Positions 43,283 to 51,644 of a DNA stretch of 64,000 nt are shown here, piece by piece (positions within the stretch are counted from its first letter, which is position 1; the number at the start of each line of letters is the position of its first letter). The notes beneath the pieces are model-generated. The model searched no databases. It was not told where the DNA came from and worked only from the letters and a program-made list of their open reading frames with translations. The translations under genes and the position numbers were made by a program. The stretch comes from JAFAXA01 sp963777325 (GTDB lineage: Bacteria > Pseudomonadota > Alphaproteobacteria > Acetobacterales > Acetobacteraceae): NCBI GenBank assembly GCA_963777325.1, contig CAVZQE010000004.1, positions 124,001 through 188,000 on the forward strand, read 5' to 3'.

Positions 43283-43969
43283 GTGAAGATCAAATTCTAT
43301 GCCCATGCCAGCTTCCGGCTGGAGGCGGGCGGCCTCGTGGTCATCACCGATCCCTATACGCCCGGACCCGGCAACAGCGGCTTCGATCCGATCGAGGAAC
43401 CCGCCGACCTCGTCATCATGAGCTCGGCGACCGACGACTTCCATTCCGATCCGAGCCATGTGCAAGGCGAGCCGCTGGTCGTCAACGCGCTGGAGCTGCC
43501 ACCGGAAGGCGCGGAAGTGCGGGGAATTCCGATCCGCCCCTTCCCTGCCTATGAGAGCAGGACGTTCGATTTCCAGGCGGAGTTCGGGCGCGATCCCGAC
43601 GCCAATGCCCTCTACCTGTTCGAGATAGGCGGTCTCCGGGTGCTGCACATGGGCGACATCGGCAATCCGGTCGAGCCCGCCCAGCTCGATGCGTTGCGGG
43701 GACAGGTCCTGCTGGCGCTGACCGGCGAACACGCGACCATCTCGCTCGACGATCTGGACGTCGCGATCAAGGCGATCGGTCCTCGCGTCATCGTACCGAT
43801 GCACTATTTCAGCCCGCGCGGCGTTCTGAAGATCGAGCCGGTGGAGCGGTTCCTCGACCGCCTGCCGCCGGCCTCGATCACCCGGGTCGGAGGCCCGGAG
43901 CTGGAGCTGACCTCCGGGTCGCTCCCGCCCGACGCGCCGCATATCTACGTGCTGGAGCAGTCACGCTGA
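43283..43969 (+). CDS. MBL-fold-like metallo-hydrolase with atypical metal motif
   Basis: This is a 228-residue protein. The start GTG 43283 follows AAGGGGA. The fold pattern fits the UlaG-like MBL branch: KIKFYAHASFRLEAGGLVVI, TDPYTPG, LHMGDIGNPV and VIVPMHYFSPRG. The expected HxHxDH motif is replaced by SSATDDFHSDPSH, leaving only part of the zinc ligands. Enzyme activity is therefore uncertain. Its stop overlaps the cupin start (TGATG), so the pair is co-translated and may share a pathway for aromatic or ketone substrates. Confidence 0.7.
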   Translation: MKIKFYAHASFRLEAGGLVVITDPYTPGPGNSGFDPIEEPADLVIMSSATDDFHSDPSHVQGEPLVVNALELPPEGAEVRGIPIRPFPAYESRTFDFQAEFGRDPDANALYLFEIGGLRVLHMGDIGNPVEPAQLDALRGQVLLALTGEHATISLDDLDVAIKAIGPRVIVPMHYFSPRGVLKIEPVERFLDRLPPASITRVGGPELELTSGSLPPDAPHIYVLEQSR

Positions 43970-44515
43970 TGTCCAAAGCCGACACGCAAGCCCGCCCGAC
44001 GCCGGACACGAGCCGTGTCGCCTACCAGAAGCCGCAGCCCCACGGCATGGTGCCCGACATCTTCGTGGGCGCGGCCCTCGATCCCGGGCGACGAGCGCGA
44101 TTGGGTGCCGCAATCGGATTGCGTCTCGTTCCGTCCGCTGATCCTCGGCGTCAGCCAGGGCCTCTACGTGAACCTGCTGCGCGTACGCAAGGCGGGCATC
44201 CTGTCGCGCCACCGGCATTCCGGGCCGGTGCATGCGTTCACCCTGCGCGGCCGCTGGCACTACCTCGAACACCACTGGGTGGCGGCGCCGGGCGACTACG
44301 CCTTCGAACCGCCCGGCGAAACGCACACGCTCGTCGTGCCGGAGGATGTCGAGGAGATGGTCACGCTGTTCCACGTCACGGGCGGCTACACCTATGTGGA
44401 CCCGCAGGGCGCGGCGCTCGGCTACGAGGACGTGTTCACCAAGCTCGGGAACGCGCGGCGGCACTACGAGGCGATCGGGCTCGGCGCGGACTACGCGGAC
44501 CGATTCGTGCGCTGA
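43969..44515 (+). pseudogene. 2,4'-dihydroxyacetophenone dioxygenase-type cupin (frameshifted)
   Basis: The frame from ATG 43969 gives QPHGMVPDIFVGAALDP, then homology jumps one base later to GDERDWVPQSDCVSFRPLIL and runs to the stop at 44515. The cupin metal box is SRHRHSGPVHAFTLRGRWHY with EPPGETHTLVVPED, and the C-terminus is ALGYEDVFTKLGNARRHYEA. The family cleaves the C-C bond of 2,4'-dihydroxyacetophenone using non-heme iron. The break is at the GGG of 44086-44088, where one extra G explains it. It is either a real null or a sequence error. It is coupled to the MBL-like gene upstream. Confidence 0.75.
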
Positions 44516-44975
44516 CCCCCAGCGCCGGATCTGGGCCGGGTCTCGCTTGGATGACGCGGCTCCCAATGGAAGCGATGTCGCCGCTGCTTTCGCAGACGGC
44601 ACCTGGCTTTCTCCTGAATTCGATCTCACCGCAAGTGGCTGGCGATAAGCCACGGGCGAAGTCGATCCGGAACAGCTCGCGCATTGCCGCGTCCGGAGCC
44701 ATCACCGCGTCAGCTGAGCCCGCCATGGACAGCCCGCCTCGCTGCGGGGCGTCGCACGATAGTGTCGTCGGGCCGGTCAGCCGGCGCGTGCGAAGGCGCC
44801 TCCGCCGGCCGCTTCGCGCCCGGCTCGCAACGGCGCGATCTCGCCGGCCACGAACAGATACGCGGCCGTGCCGGCGGTGCTGATCCCGCCCGCCGTCACC
44901 AACGGAATGACCTGGCGGCGAGCAAGGCGCAAGCGGAACGATTGCGGGACACGCCGGAGAGCCTGGCATTCCCCC
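44516..44975. other. 460-bp gene-poor stretch before accA
   Basis: No convincing gene is present. A minus-strand open frame (44436-44969) and plus-strand frames are Arg/Pro/Ser-rich without family resemblance or ribosome sites. A short minus-strand run (about 44780-44900) translates to hydrophobic VIPLVTAGGISTAGTAAYLF but has no good start codon. It could be a gene remnant. Confidence 0.5.
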
Positions 44976-45932
44976 TCAGGCCGGGATCTCGCGTCCCATG
45001 GCCAGGAACTTCTCGCGCCGGCGCGCCAGCAGCGTCGGGCCGTCGAGCGCGAGCAAGGGCGCGAGCGCCTCACGCACCGCTTCCCCGACCGTCTGCACGG
45101 CTTGCTCGGGCGCCCGGTGCGCGGCGCCGATCGGCTCCGGGATCACGGCGTCGATCAGCTCCAGGCGCTTCAGGTCTTCCGCGGTCAGCCGCAGCGCCTC
45201 GGCCGCCGCGGGCGCCTGGGCCGCGTCCCGCCACAGGATCGAGGCGCAGCCCTCCGGCGAGATCACGGAGTAGATCGCGTGCTCCAGCATGAGGACGCGG
45301 TCGGCCGCCGCGAGCGCGATGGCGCCGCCCGATCCCCCCTCCCCGATGATCGTGGCGACGAACGGAACCGGTGCCGCGAGGCCCGCCTCGATCGAGCGGG
45401 CGATCGCCTCGGCCTGGCCGCGCGCCTCGGCGTCGATGCCCGGAAACGCGCCGGCGGTATCGACGAAGCTCAGGATGGGCAGGCCGAAGCGCCCCGCGAG
45501 TTCCATCAGCCGCCGCGCCTTGCGGTAGCCTTCGGGACGCGCCATGCCGAAATTATGGGCGACCCGGCTTTCGGTATCGGACCCCTTCTCGGTCGCGACC
45601 ACCACGACCGAATGGCCGAAGAACCGGCCGACGCCGCCGATCACCGCCGCGTCGTCGGCGAACGCGCGATCCCCGGCGAGCGGCGTGAATTCGGCGATCA
45701 GCCCGGCGACGTAGTCCTGCGCCTTGGGCCGATCCGGGTGGCGGGAGACCAGCGTCTTCTGCCAGGGCGTCAGCTTGGCGTAGGTCGCGCGCAGCTGGCG
45801 GTCGGCCTTCTCGGTGAGCTTGGCGACCTCGTCGGAGATGTTGAGGCCTTCCGACTCCGACATCCGGCGGAGCTCCTCGATCTTGCCCTCGAGCTCCGCG
45901 ATCTGCTTTTCGAAATCAAGAAAATGACGCAT
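44976..45932 (-). CDS. accA: Acetyl-CoA carboxylase, carboxyltransferase alpha subunit
   Basis: This 318-residue subunit transfers the carboxyl group from carboxybiotin to acetyl-CoA, the first step of fatty-acid synthesis, together with AccD. The start ATG 45932 gives the conserved MRHFLDFEKQIAELEGKIEE coiled coil. The crotonase-like core shows FGMARPEGYRKARRLMELA, FVDTAGAFPGIDAEARGQ and IGEGGSGGAIALAAAD. The upstream in-frame extension to 46094 is not conserved. It ends normally with FLAMGREIPA. Confidence 0.96.
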   Translation of the reverse strand: MRHFLDFEKQIAELEGKIEELRRMSESEGLNISDEVAKLTEKADRQLRATYAKLTPWQKTLVSRHPDRPKAQDYVAGLIAEFTPLAGDRAFADDAAVIGGVGRFFGHSVVVVATEKGSDTESRVAHNFGMARPEGYRKARRLMELAGRFGLPILSFVDTAGAFPGIDAEARGQAEAIARSIEAGLAAPVPFVATIIGEGGSGGAIALAAADRVLMLEHAIYSVISPEGCASILWRDAAQAPAAAEALRLTAEDLKRLELIDAVIPEPIGAAHRAPEQAVQTVGEAVREALAPLLALDGPTLLARRREKFLAMGREIPA

Positions 45933-46014
45933 GGCGGCGGGGTCTAACACAAAAACCCCCGGCCGGAAGCAGGGCCGGTCCCGGCCCGTGATGGACGGGC
46001 CCCGCGCGGCGCGT

Positions 46015-47271
46015 TCAGGGGGATGGCGCCCGGCCGGTTTTGGCGATCGGAAACCGGGGCCGGTCGTGTCCCGTGTGCGCGTCGCCGGGCGCACGCAGCA
46101 GGCCCAGCCTCCGGATGAGCCATGGCATCGTCAGGCCCTGGACGAAGATCGAGAACGCGACCACGGCGAAAGACACAAGGGCGATGTCCCTGCGCTCCGG
46201 TATGGAGGCGGGGAGGGCCAGCGCCAGCGCCAGCGCCAGCGCGCCCCTCAGGCCGCCCCAAACGAGGACATGCTGATACTGCGCCGGCACCCGCAGCCTC
46301 GTCGGGAGAAAGAGGGCGCAGATCGGATAGACCGCCAGCACGCGTCCGAGCAGCACGAAGCCGACGGCGACGGCGGCCGGCCCGGCGACGATCCGAATCG
46401 GCTGAGAGGCCTCGTTGCCCCCGATCAGGATGAATACGATCGAGTTCGCGAGAAAGGCCGCGTATTCCCAGAACGCCAGCACATGATTTCGCCCGTTGGG
46501 CGAGATGGCGCGCTTCCATCCGAGATTGCCGACCAGCAGCCCCGCCGAGAGCGACGCGAGGACGCCCGACATATGCAGGGACTCGGCGATCAGGAACGAT
46601 CCGTAGGCGGCGACGGTGGTGAGGGTGATTTCGACGAGGTGATCCTCGGTGCGTCCGGCGATCGCCAGCAGCAGGCCGGTCACGGCGAGGCCGACCGCGA
46701 CGCCGCCCGCGACGGTCCAGAGCAACGAGCCTGCGAGCGCAAGCGGCGTCGCCGCATTTCCGGCCGCGATCCCGATCAGGAGGCTGAAGCCGACGGCCGC
46801 GGCGCCATCGTTGAGCAGGCTTTCGGATTCGACCATCCCGCTCAGTCGCCGGTCGACCTTCATCTCCTTGAAGGCCGCGATCACGGAGACCGGATCGGTG
46901 GCGGCGATCAGCGCCCCGAACAGGGCCGCGCCAATCCAGCTCCAGCCGACGACTTCATGCATCCCGGCCGCGACGACCGCCGCCGCGAGGGCGACCCCCG
47001 CAAAGGCCAGCGCCGACGTCAGCGGAAGATCACGGCGGAACGGCGTCCACTTGAGCTGCAGCGCCGCCTCGAACACGAGTGGCGGCAGGAAGATCGTGAA
47101 GATCAGCTCGCGCGTCAGCGGCAAGCCGACGCCGGTCGGCACGAAGGTGAGCACGATGCCCGCGACCACCAGCCCGACGCTATAGGGCAGGTTCAGGCCG
47201 CGCGATATGATCGCGACCAGCGATGCCGTCAGCAGGATAAGCCCGAGCGCGACAACCGACAGATCGCCCAT
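46015..47271 (-). CDS. CPA1-type Na+/H+ antiporter
   Basis: This 418-residue inner-membrane protein has about 12 hydrophobic segments. It has the CPA1 signatures LPPLVFEAALQLKW, ALIAATDPVSVIAAFKEM, SESLLNDGAAAVGFSLLI and VWGGLRGALALALALALP. It exchanges Na+ or K+ for protons and supports pH and salt balance. ATG 47271 is chosen because the conserved first helix follows. The open frame upstream overlaps TetR. The TetR gene is only 23 bases upstream on the same strand, so the two may be co-transcribed. Confidence 0.9.
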   Translation of the reverse strand: MGDLSVVALGLILLTASLVAIISRGLNLPYSVGLVVAGIVLTFVPTGVGLPLTRELIFTIFLPPLVFEAALQLKWTPFRRDLPLTSALAFAGVALAAAVVAAGMHEVVGWSWIGAALFGALIAATDPVSVIAAFKEMKVDRRLSGMVESESLLNDGAAAVGFSLLIGIAAGNAATPLALAGSLLWTVAGGVAVGLAVTGLLLAIAGRTEDHLVEITLTTVAAYGSFLIAESLHMSGVLASLSAGLLVGNLGWKRAISPNGRNHVLAFWEYAAFLANSIVFILIGGNEASQPIRIVAGPAAVAVGFVLLGRVLAVYPICALFLPTRLRVPAQYQHVLVWGGLRGALALALALALPASIPERRDIALVSFAVVAFSIFVQGLTMPWLIRRLGLLRAPGDAHTGHDRPRFPIAKTGRAPSP

Positions 47272-47294
47272 TCCGGTCCCCGATTGGATGTTGG

Positions 47295-47906
47295 TCAGCC
47301 CTCGGCGGCGGATGATGGGCCGAGCACCCGTGCCCGCGCCGCCGCCAGAATCTCCCCGGCCAGTCTCTCCTCGCCGGCAAGCCGCGCCAACACCACCGCG
47401 CCGACCATGCATGACAGATCCGAGAGCGCGCGCCCAGGGTCGCCACCAGGGTCGCCACCGGGGTCGCCCCCGGGGTCGCCGGCGCGACGGCAGTGCGCGA
47501 TCGTCTCCGCCATGGCCCGGATCGAGGCCGCGAGAGCCGGATGCGCCGCTGGCCGCCGGGCCAGATCCGCGCCGAGCGTCGGCAGGACGCAGCCCGACTC
47601 GCGCTCCCGGACGCGATCCGGGCCGAGATAGGAGGCGACGATGGCGGCCAGGGCCTCGCCGGCGTCGGCCTCCCCAGCCAGGTCCGCCCAGCGCCGCGCG
47701 CCCCGCGCGAGGCTGGCCGCGCAGACCTCGGCCGCGAGCGCTTCCTTCGACGGGAAATGCACGTAGAAGCCGCCATGCGTCAGGCCCGCCGCGCGCATAA
47801 TGGCGTCCACGCCGACGCCGTCGATGCCGTGGCGCCGGAACAGCACGCCCGCCGCGTCCATGATCCGCCGCCTTGTCTCCTGCTTGCGCTCGCCGCGCGC
47901 CCCCAT
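47295..47906 (-). CDS. TetR family transcriptional regulator
   Basis: This 203-residue repressor has an N-terminal helix-turn-helix (RRRIMDAAGVLFRRHGIDGV, then IMRAAGLTHGGFYVHFPSKE) and a helical ligand-binding C-terminal domain. A GDPG x4 insert is encoded by a 12-bp tandem repeat (47437-47484). ATG 47906 is preferred to 47918. It is divergent from the MFS gene, and two palindromes lie between them, the classic TetR/target arrangement. The ligand is unknown. It probably represses itself and the transporter, and possibly the antiporter downstream. Confidence 0.88.
   Translation of the reverse strand: MGARGERKQETRRRIMDAAGVLFRRHGIDGVGVDAIMRAAGLTHGGFYVHFPSKEALAAEVCAASLARGARRWADLAGEADAGEALAAIVASYLGPDRVRERESGCVLPTLGADLARRPAAHPALAASIRAMAETIAHCRRAGDPGGDPGGDPGGDPGRALSDLSCMVGAVVLARLAGEERLAGEILAAARARVLGPSSAAEG
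47437..47484 (-). repeat. 12-bp minisatellite (four copies) inside TetR
   Basis: Four copies of GGGTCGCCACCG-like 12-mers stand in tandem on the plus strand, with small changes at the last positions. They encode a GDPG repeat on the minus strand. Copy number changes would keep the reading frame, so length variation among strains is possible. Confidence 0.85.
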
Positions 47907-47923
47907 GGCCGACCCCAATTCGC

Positions 47924-47937
47924 ATGACGACCGTCAT
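47924..47937. promoter_or_regulatory. Putative TetR operator 1
   Basis: ATGACG and CGTCAT arms flank a two-base centre (AC). It lies 18 bases upstream of the preferred TetR ATG and close to where its promoter would be, so binding would repress tetR. It shares arms with operator 2. Confidence 0.75.
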
Positions 47938-47944
47938 TTCATGC

Positions 47945-47974
47945 TTGACTATCGCATGACGGCCGTCATCGTAA
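47945..47974 (+). promoter_or_regulatory. Putative promoter of the MFS gene
   Basis: TTGACT at 47945-47950 matches a -35 element. A weak -10 (TCGTAA or similar) falls 17-18 bases downstream. Operator 2 occupies the spacer, as expected for a repressor-controlled promoter. Confidence 0.5.
47956..47969. promoter_or_regulatory. Putative TetR operator 2
   Basis: ATGACGGCCGTCAT is a perfect 14-bp palindrome with the same arms as operator 1. The centres are 32 bp apart, about three helical turns, so two dimers could sit on one face of the DNA. It overlaps the -35/-10 spacer of the MFS promoter. Confidence 0.8.
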
Positions 47975-48011
47975 AGCAGCTTCGGGGTGAAGCCGCTGCG
48001 GGAGATGACGC

Positions 48012-49295
48012 ATGAGCACGACGACGCGGATCGCGGCGCGCCTTGCCGGCCGGGCCCATTACGCCTGGGTCGTGATGGCGCTGATGTTCGTGGTGATCCT
48101 CTCGATCGTCGGCATCCGCGCAGCGCCCGCCGTGCTGATGGTGCCGCTCGAGCAGGCGTTCGGCTGGAGCCGCGACACGATCAGCGCCGCGATCTCGCTC
48201 AACATCCTGCTGTTCGGCCTAATCGGCCCGTTCGCGGCGGCGCTGTTCCAGACGCTCGGCCTCAAGCGCACCATCCTGCTGTCGCTCGCCATCCTGTGCG
48301 TGACGATGCTGCTGACGAGCGTGATCTCGCAACCGTGGCAGCTGTTCGCGACCTGGGGGCTGATGGTCGGAATCGGCTGCGGCGCGGGCACGATCGGCCT
48401 CGCGACCGCCATCGCCAACCGCTGGTTCGTCGCGCGGCGCGGCCTCGCCGTCGGGCTGCTGACCGCGAGCAACGCGTCGGGGCAGCTCGTCTTCCTGCCG
48501 CTGCTCGCGACCATCGTTTCGCATCACGGCTGGCGGGGCGTGTCGCTGCTGCTGGCCGGGGTGATGGCGGCGCTGATCCCGCTCGTGATGATCGTGCTGC
48601 CGGAATCTCCGCGCGCGATCGGCCTCGGCCCGTATGGGGCGGACCTGGAGCAAACGCCGGGCGCGCGTTCTGGCAACCCTGTCGCCGTCGCCCTGCGGGG
48701 GCTGGCGACGGGCGCGCGTTCGGCCGATTTCTGGCTGCTGTTCGCGAGCTTCGCGGTGTGCGGCTTCAGCACCAACGGCCTGGTCGGCACGCATCTCATC
48801 GCCTACTGCGTCGATCACGGCATCCCCGAAGTCGGCGCGGCCTCGATCCTGGCGGCGATCGGGGTGTTCGACCTGATCGGCACGACGCTGTCGGGCTGGC
48901 TGACCGACCGCTTCAACTCGCGGGTGCTTTTGTTCTGGTACTACGGCCTGCGCGGCCTGTCGCTGATCGCGCTCCCTTTCACCGATTTCGACGTCGTCAG
49001 CCTGTCGATCTTCGCCGTGTTCTACGGCCTCGACTGGGTGGCGACGGTGCCGCCGACGGTCGCGCTCACGAACCAGGTGTTCGGACGCGCGGACGCGCCG
49101 GTGATCGTTTCCTGGATCACCGCCGGCCACCAGATCGGGGCGGCGCTGGCGGCGCTCGGCGCGGGCACGATCCGGGGCGCGACCGGCAGCTATTTCGACG
49201 CCTTCGTCGCGAGCGGCAGCCTCTGCCTGATCGCCTCGCTGCTGGTGCTGCGCATCGCGCGGACGGGCAAGCGGGCCGCGCTCGCCGGGGAGTAG
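48012..49295 (+). CDS. Major facilitator superfamily transporter
   Basis: This 427-residue inner-membrane protein has 12 hydrophobic segments. ATG 48012 has GGGAG six bases upstream. The fold shows the loop-2 region (FQTLGLKRTILLSLAILCVT), IGCGAGTIGLATAIANRWFV, and the second-half loop GWLTDRFNSRVLLFWYYGLR. The sequence resembles the MFS branch that includes oxalate/monocarboxylate-type carriers, but the substrate cannot be read from sequence. It is likely controlled by the divergent TetR through two palindromes. Induction by a substrate or drug is inference. Confidence 0.88.
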   Translation: MSTTTRIAARLAGRAHYAWVVMALMFVVILSIVGIRAAPAVLMVPLEQAFGWSRDTISAAISLNILLFGLIGPFAAALFQTLGLKRTILLSLAILCVTMLLTSVISQPWQLFATWGLMVGIGCGAGTIGLATAIANRWFVARRGLAVGLLTASNASGQLVFLPLLATIVSHHGWRGVSLLLAGVMAALIPLVMIVLPESPRAIGLGPYGADLEQTPGARSGNPVAVALRGLATGARSADFWLLFASFAVCGFSTNGLVGTHLIAYCVDHGIPEVGAASILAAIGVFDLIGTTLSGWLTDRFNSRVLLFWYYGLRGLSLIALPFTDFDVVSLSIFAVFYGLDWVATVPPTVALTNQVFGRADAPVIVSWITAGHQIGAALAALGAGTIRGATGSYFDAFVASGSLCLIASLLVLRIARTGKRAALAGE

Positions 49296-49377
49296 GCAGG
49301 CGTTTCGCGAAGGTGAACTTTCCTGCTGCCGGCGCGTCACCTGTCCGGGAACACCCGATCGTGGAGGACCGGCCAGC

Positions 49378-49635
49378 ATGCGCATCACCGGATACGTCTT
49401 CGTCGCCGCTCTCGCCGCCTCGGCGGCCATGACCGTCCCCGCATCCGCGAATACCTGCCAGGCGGAAAGCATGACCTGCGGCACCACGATGCCGATCGGC
49501 GGCTATTGCGAATGCACGGCCCACGGCAACACGCAGGGCGGCACGGTGGTCAGCCATCCCGCGCTCCGTCACCGCTCGACCAACGCGACCGCGGGCGGCT
49601 GCGGCGCCCACCCGAACGCGCCGGGTTGCCGCTGA
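49378..49635 (+). CDS. Small secreted six-cysteine protein
   Basis: This 85-residue protein starts at ATG 49378 with GGAGG ten bases upstream. A clear signal peptide (VFVAALAASAAMTVPASA) precedes mature NTCQAESMTCGTTMPIGGYC. Six cysteines suggest three disulfides in the periplasm or outside. The C-terminal half is Gly/His/Asn-rich. I do not recognise a family. It stands alone between the MFS gene and the PIN/UPF0175 pair. Confidence 0.7.
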   Translation: MRITGYVFVAALAASAAMTVPASANTCQAESMTCGTTMPIGGYCECTAHGNTQGGTVVSHPALRHRSTNATAGGCGAHPNAPGCR

Positions 49636-49672
49636 GGGCGCGGACGGAGCAGGCAAGCTAACCCGACGACGC

Positions 49673-49885
49673 CTACCGCTCGTCTAGCCCAAGAACTTTC
49701 AGGGCGTGCGCAAGCTCGGCCTGCTCCTGCTCGCGCGGCGGTCGCGGCAGCGGTAGTCCCGCCTCCCGCGTCATCACGAACACATCCGCGACGGTAGCCT
49801 TTTGCCCCAGCATGTCGGCCGCTTTCGTGGCGGAAATTTCTCCCGCCGAGTAGAGCCGGATGGCAAGGGGAACGGCTTCGGTCAT
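49673..49885 (-). CDS. UPF0175-like antitoxin
   Basis: This 70-residue protein has IRLYSAGEISATKAADMLGQ, which fits the UPF0175 (AbrB-independent HTH) antitoxins. It starts with ATG 49885, overlapping the stop of the PIN-like gene by four bases. The longer frame upstream to 49960 lies inside the toxin gene and is not conserved. It probably neutralises the PIN protein and may autoregulate. The order toxin-then-antitoxin is unusual for this pairing. Confidence 0.65.
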   Translation of the reverse strand: MTEAVPLAIRLYSAGEISATKAADMLGQKATVADVFVMTREAGLPLPRPPREQEQAELAHALKVLGLDER

Positions 49886-50469
49886 GGCTTCGGCGGATTG
49901 ATATAGGTTATGACAGATGCCGGGTTGGCGGTCGGCGCGGCCCGGACAATCAGCTCCCACACTCGTTCGGCACTCGGGATCAGACCCTCGCGCTGCGCCA
50001 GTTCAAGCAGGTTGCGCGTGGTGGCGACGGCGACCGTTCCGGCGAGGCCTTCCCGCGCCAGCATGCCCGGAATTCGGCCGTTCTCGTAAACGACGAGCGC
50101 CGGGCCGCCGAGGTCGCGCAATTCGTCCGCAAGCCACTCGGTGATGCCGATCTCTCCGGCATTACGCGGCGGCTTGAGGTGGCTGTCGAGCGCCAGCTTG
50201 TAGAGCGGGCCAAGTTCCGTGACGGCGACTTCCACAGGCCGGTTGCTCCCCGGCTTGCCGCCTTCCTCGATCCACGCCGCAATTTCCGGCGCGAAGGGCT
50301 TGCTGAGGTCACTGGTCGCTTCCAGGGCCACGACATCGACGACGACGACGCGCCCGAGGCTGGTGAGAATGTGCAACGCGTCGGCCGCTGCAAGATGCAC
50401 GAGCGGGCTGGTATCCGGCAGAATGACGGTCGGCTTGATGTTGTTCGGGTCTTGCGGCTGTCGTGCCAT
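49882..50469 (-). CDS. PIN-like (DUF3368-type) putative toxin
   Basis: This 195-residue protein starts at ATG 50469. It has the PIN N-terminal acidic motif PTVILPDTSPLVHLAAADAL, followed by VVDVVALEA, NAGEIGITEWLADELRDLGG (second acidic cluster) and PALVVYENGR. These match PIN nuclease geometry, though it is longer than most VapC toxins. The C-terminus is divergent. With the UPF0175 partner it forms a likely RNase toxin-antitoxin pair. An upstream in-frame extension to 50568 has no support. Confidence 0.7.
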   Translation of the reverse strand: MARQPQDPNNIKPTVILPDTSPLVHLAAADALHILTSLGRVVVVDVVALEATSDLSKPFAPEIAAWIEEGGKPGSNRPVEVAVTELGPLYKLALDSHLKPPRNAGEIGITEWLADELRDLGGPALVVYENGRIPGMLAREGLAGTVAVATTRNLLELAQREGLIPSAERVWELIVRAAPTANPASVITYINPPKP

Positions 50470-50770
50470 GGACGCTCCGACTGTAGCACGCCCGGCTTGG
50501 GTCAGCCCCCGTGTTTGTACGGAGAGTGGGATCACGGAAAGCGGCACCGTGGTCAGAAAAAGGGGCATCTCTTCCCCCGGACCAAGGTGACCAAAGAAGG
50601 GGCGGCTGCGGCATTAACGGTCCGGTCGCCTTGTTGCTCATATTCGAGACACGCGACCGGGCGAGCGGGTCGCGCTCGCAAGCAAAGGCCGAGGGTTCGA
50701 CCGCGACGATCCGCGCATCGTCCGTCGTCACGAGCATATCCGCGTTCCGGACAAGCAGGCTCGGCGTCGC
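50470..50770. other. Gene-free 300-bp stretch between the PIN gene and xerD
   Basis: Short open frames occur on both strands but none has a ribosome site, codon pattern or recognisable family. A purine-rich run (50558-50602) stands out. I see no att-like direct repeats flanking the toxin-antitoxin pair, nor a terminator with a T-run. Confidence 0.5.
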
Positions 50771-51637
50771 TCAGCCTATAGCCAGCGGGTGATGCGCCTC
50801 AACCAGACGCTGCAAGCGTTCGGCGAGCACGTGCGTGTAGATCTGCGTCGTCCCGATATCGGCGTGGCCGAGCAGCAGTTGCAGGCTCCTGAGATCGGCG
50901 CCGTGCGCGAGCAGATGCGACGCGAAGGAGTGGCGCAGCACGTGCGGCGACACGCGCGCGGGATCGAGGCCGGCGGCGAGCGCCACGTGCTTGACCATGG
51001 CGAAGAACGCCTGCCGGGTCAGCGGCCGCCTGGGATCGCGGCCCGGAAACAGCCAACGCCCACCCTCCGGCCGGGCGGCGAGATGCGCCACCAATGCGGC
51101 GCGCGCCTCGTCCGATAGCGGCACCATCCGCTCCCGGCCCCCCTTGCCGCGCACCAGCAGCACGGGCCCGTCGGGCGAGACGGAGGACGCGGACAGGCCG
51201 AGCAGTTCGGAGACGCGGAGCCCGGTCGCGTACATCGTCTCGAGCGCGGCGGCGTCGCCCGGCCTGCGACGGGCCGCCTCGAGCAGCGCCGTCACTTCCG
51301 CTTCGCTCAGGTATTTCGGCAGGCACGCGGGCAGGCGCGGACGGTCGAGCAGATCGGTCGGGTCGTCCTGGCGGATGCCGTCGCGCAGCAGGAAGCGGTG
51401 GAACTGGCGAATGGCCGACAGCCGCCGCGCCGCCGTGCGGGCCGACAGTCCATCGCGTCCGAGGCTCGCCATATAGTCCGCGAGCGCATCCGGCGCCGCG
51501 GCCGCGAGCGTCGCGCCGCGCGCGGCGAGGAACGACGCCAGATGCGAGAGGTCCGAGGCATAGGACGAAAGCGTGTTCCGCGCCGCTCCCCGTTCCGCCG
51601 CCAGCATCTCGAGGAAGGCTTCGAGATGGCGGTCCAC
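50771..51637 (-). CDS. xerD: Site-specific tyrosine recombinase XerD
   Basis: This 288-residue recombinase resolves chromosome dimers at dif with XerC. All catalytic residues are present: R141 (ATGLRVSELLG), K165 (VRGKGGRERMVP), H232 and R235 (HVLRHSFASHLL), H258 (LGHADIG) and Y267 (TQIYTHV). The N-terminal SAM-like core-binding domain (about 1-90) is intact. The start is GTG 51637. The gene follows the 47-residue membrane protein and is divergent from aroKB, a conserved neighbourhood in Acetobacteraceae-like genomes. The xerC partner is not in the window. Confidence 0.92.
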   Translation of the reverse strand: MDRHLEAFLEMLAAERGAARNTLSSYASDLSHLASFLAARGATLAAAAPDALADYMASLGRDGLSARTAARRLSAIRQFHRFLLRDGIRQDDPTDLLDRPRLPACLPKYLSEAEVTALLEAARRRPGDAAALETMYATGLRVSELLGLSASSVSPDGPVLLVRGKGGRERMVPLSDEARAALVAHLAARPEGGRWLFPGRDPRRPLTRQAFFAMVKHVALAAGLDPARVSPHVLRHSFASHLLAHGADLRSLQLLLGHADIGTTQIYTHVLAERLQRLVEAHHPLAIG

Positions 51638-51644
51638 GGGAGGT

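Noticed and set aside
44436..44969. A 177-codon minus-strand frame before accA
   Set aside because: It overlaps the cupin end, is compositionally random and has no domain.
50680..50720. A GGTTCGA box suggesting a tRNA gene
   Set aside because: No acceptor stem or anticodon arm can be folded around it.
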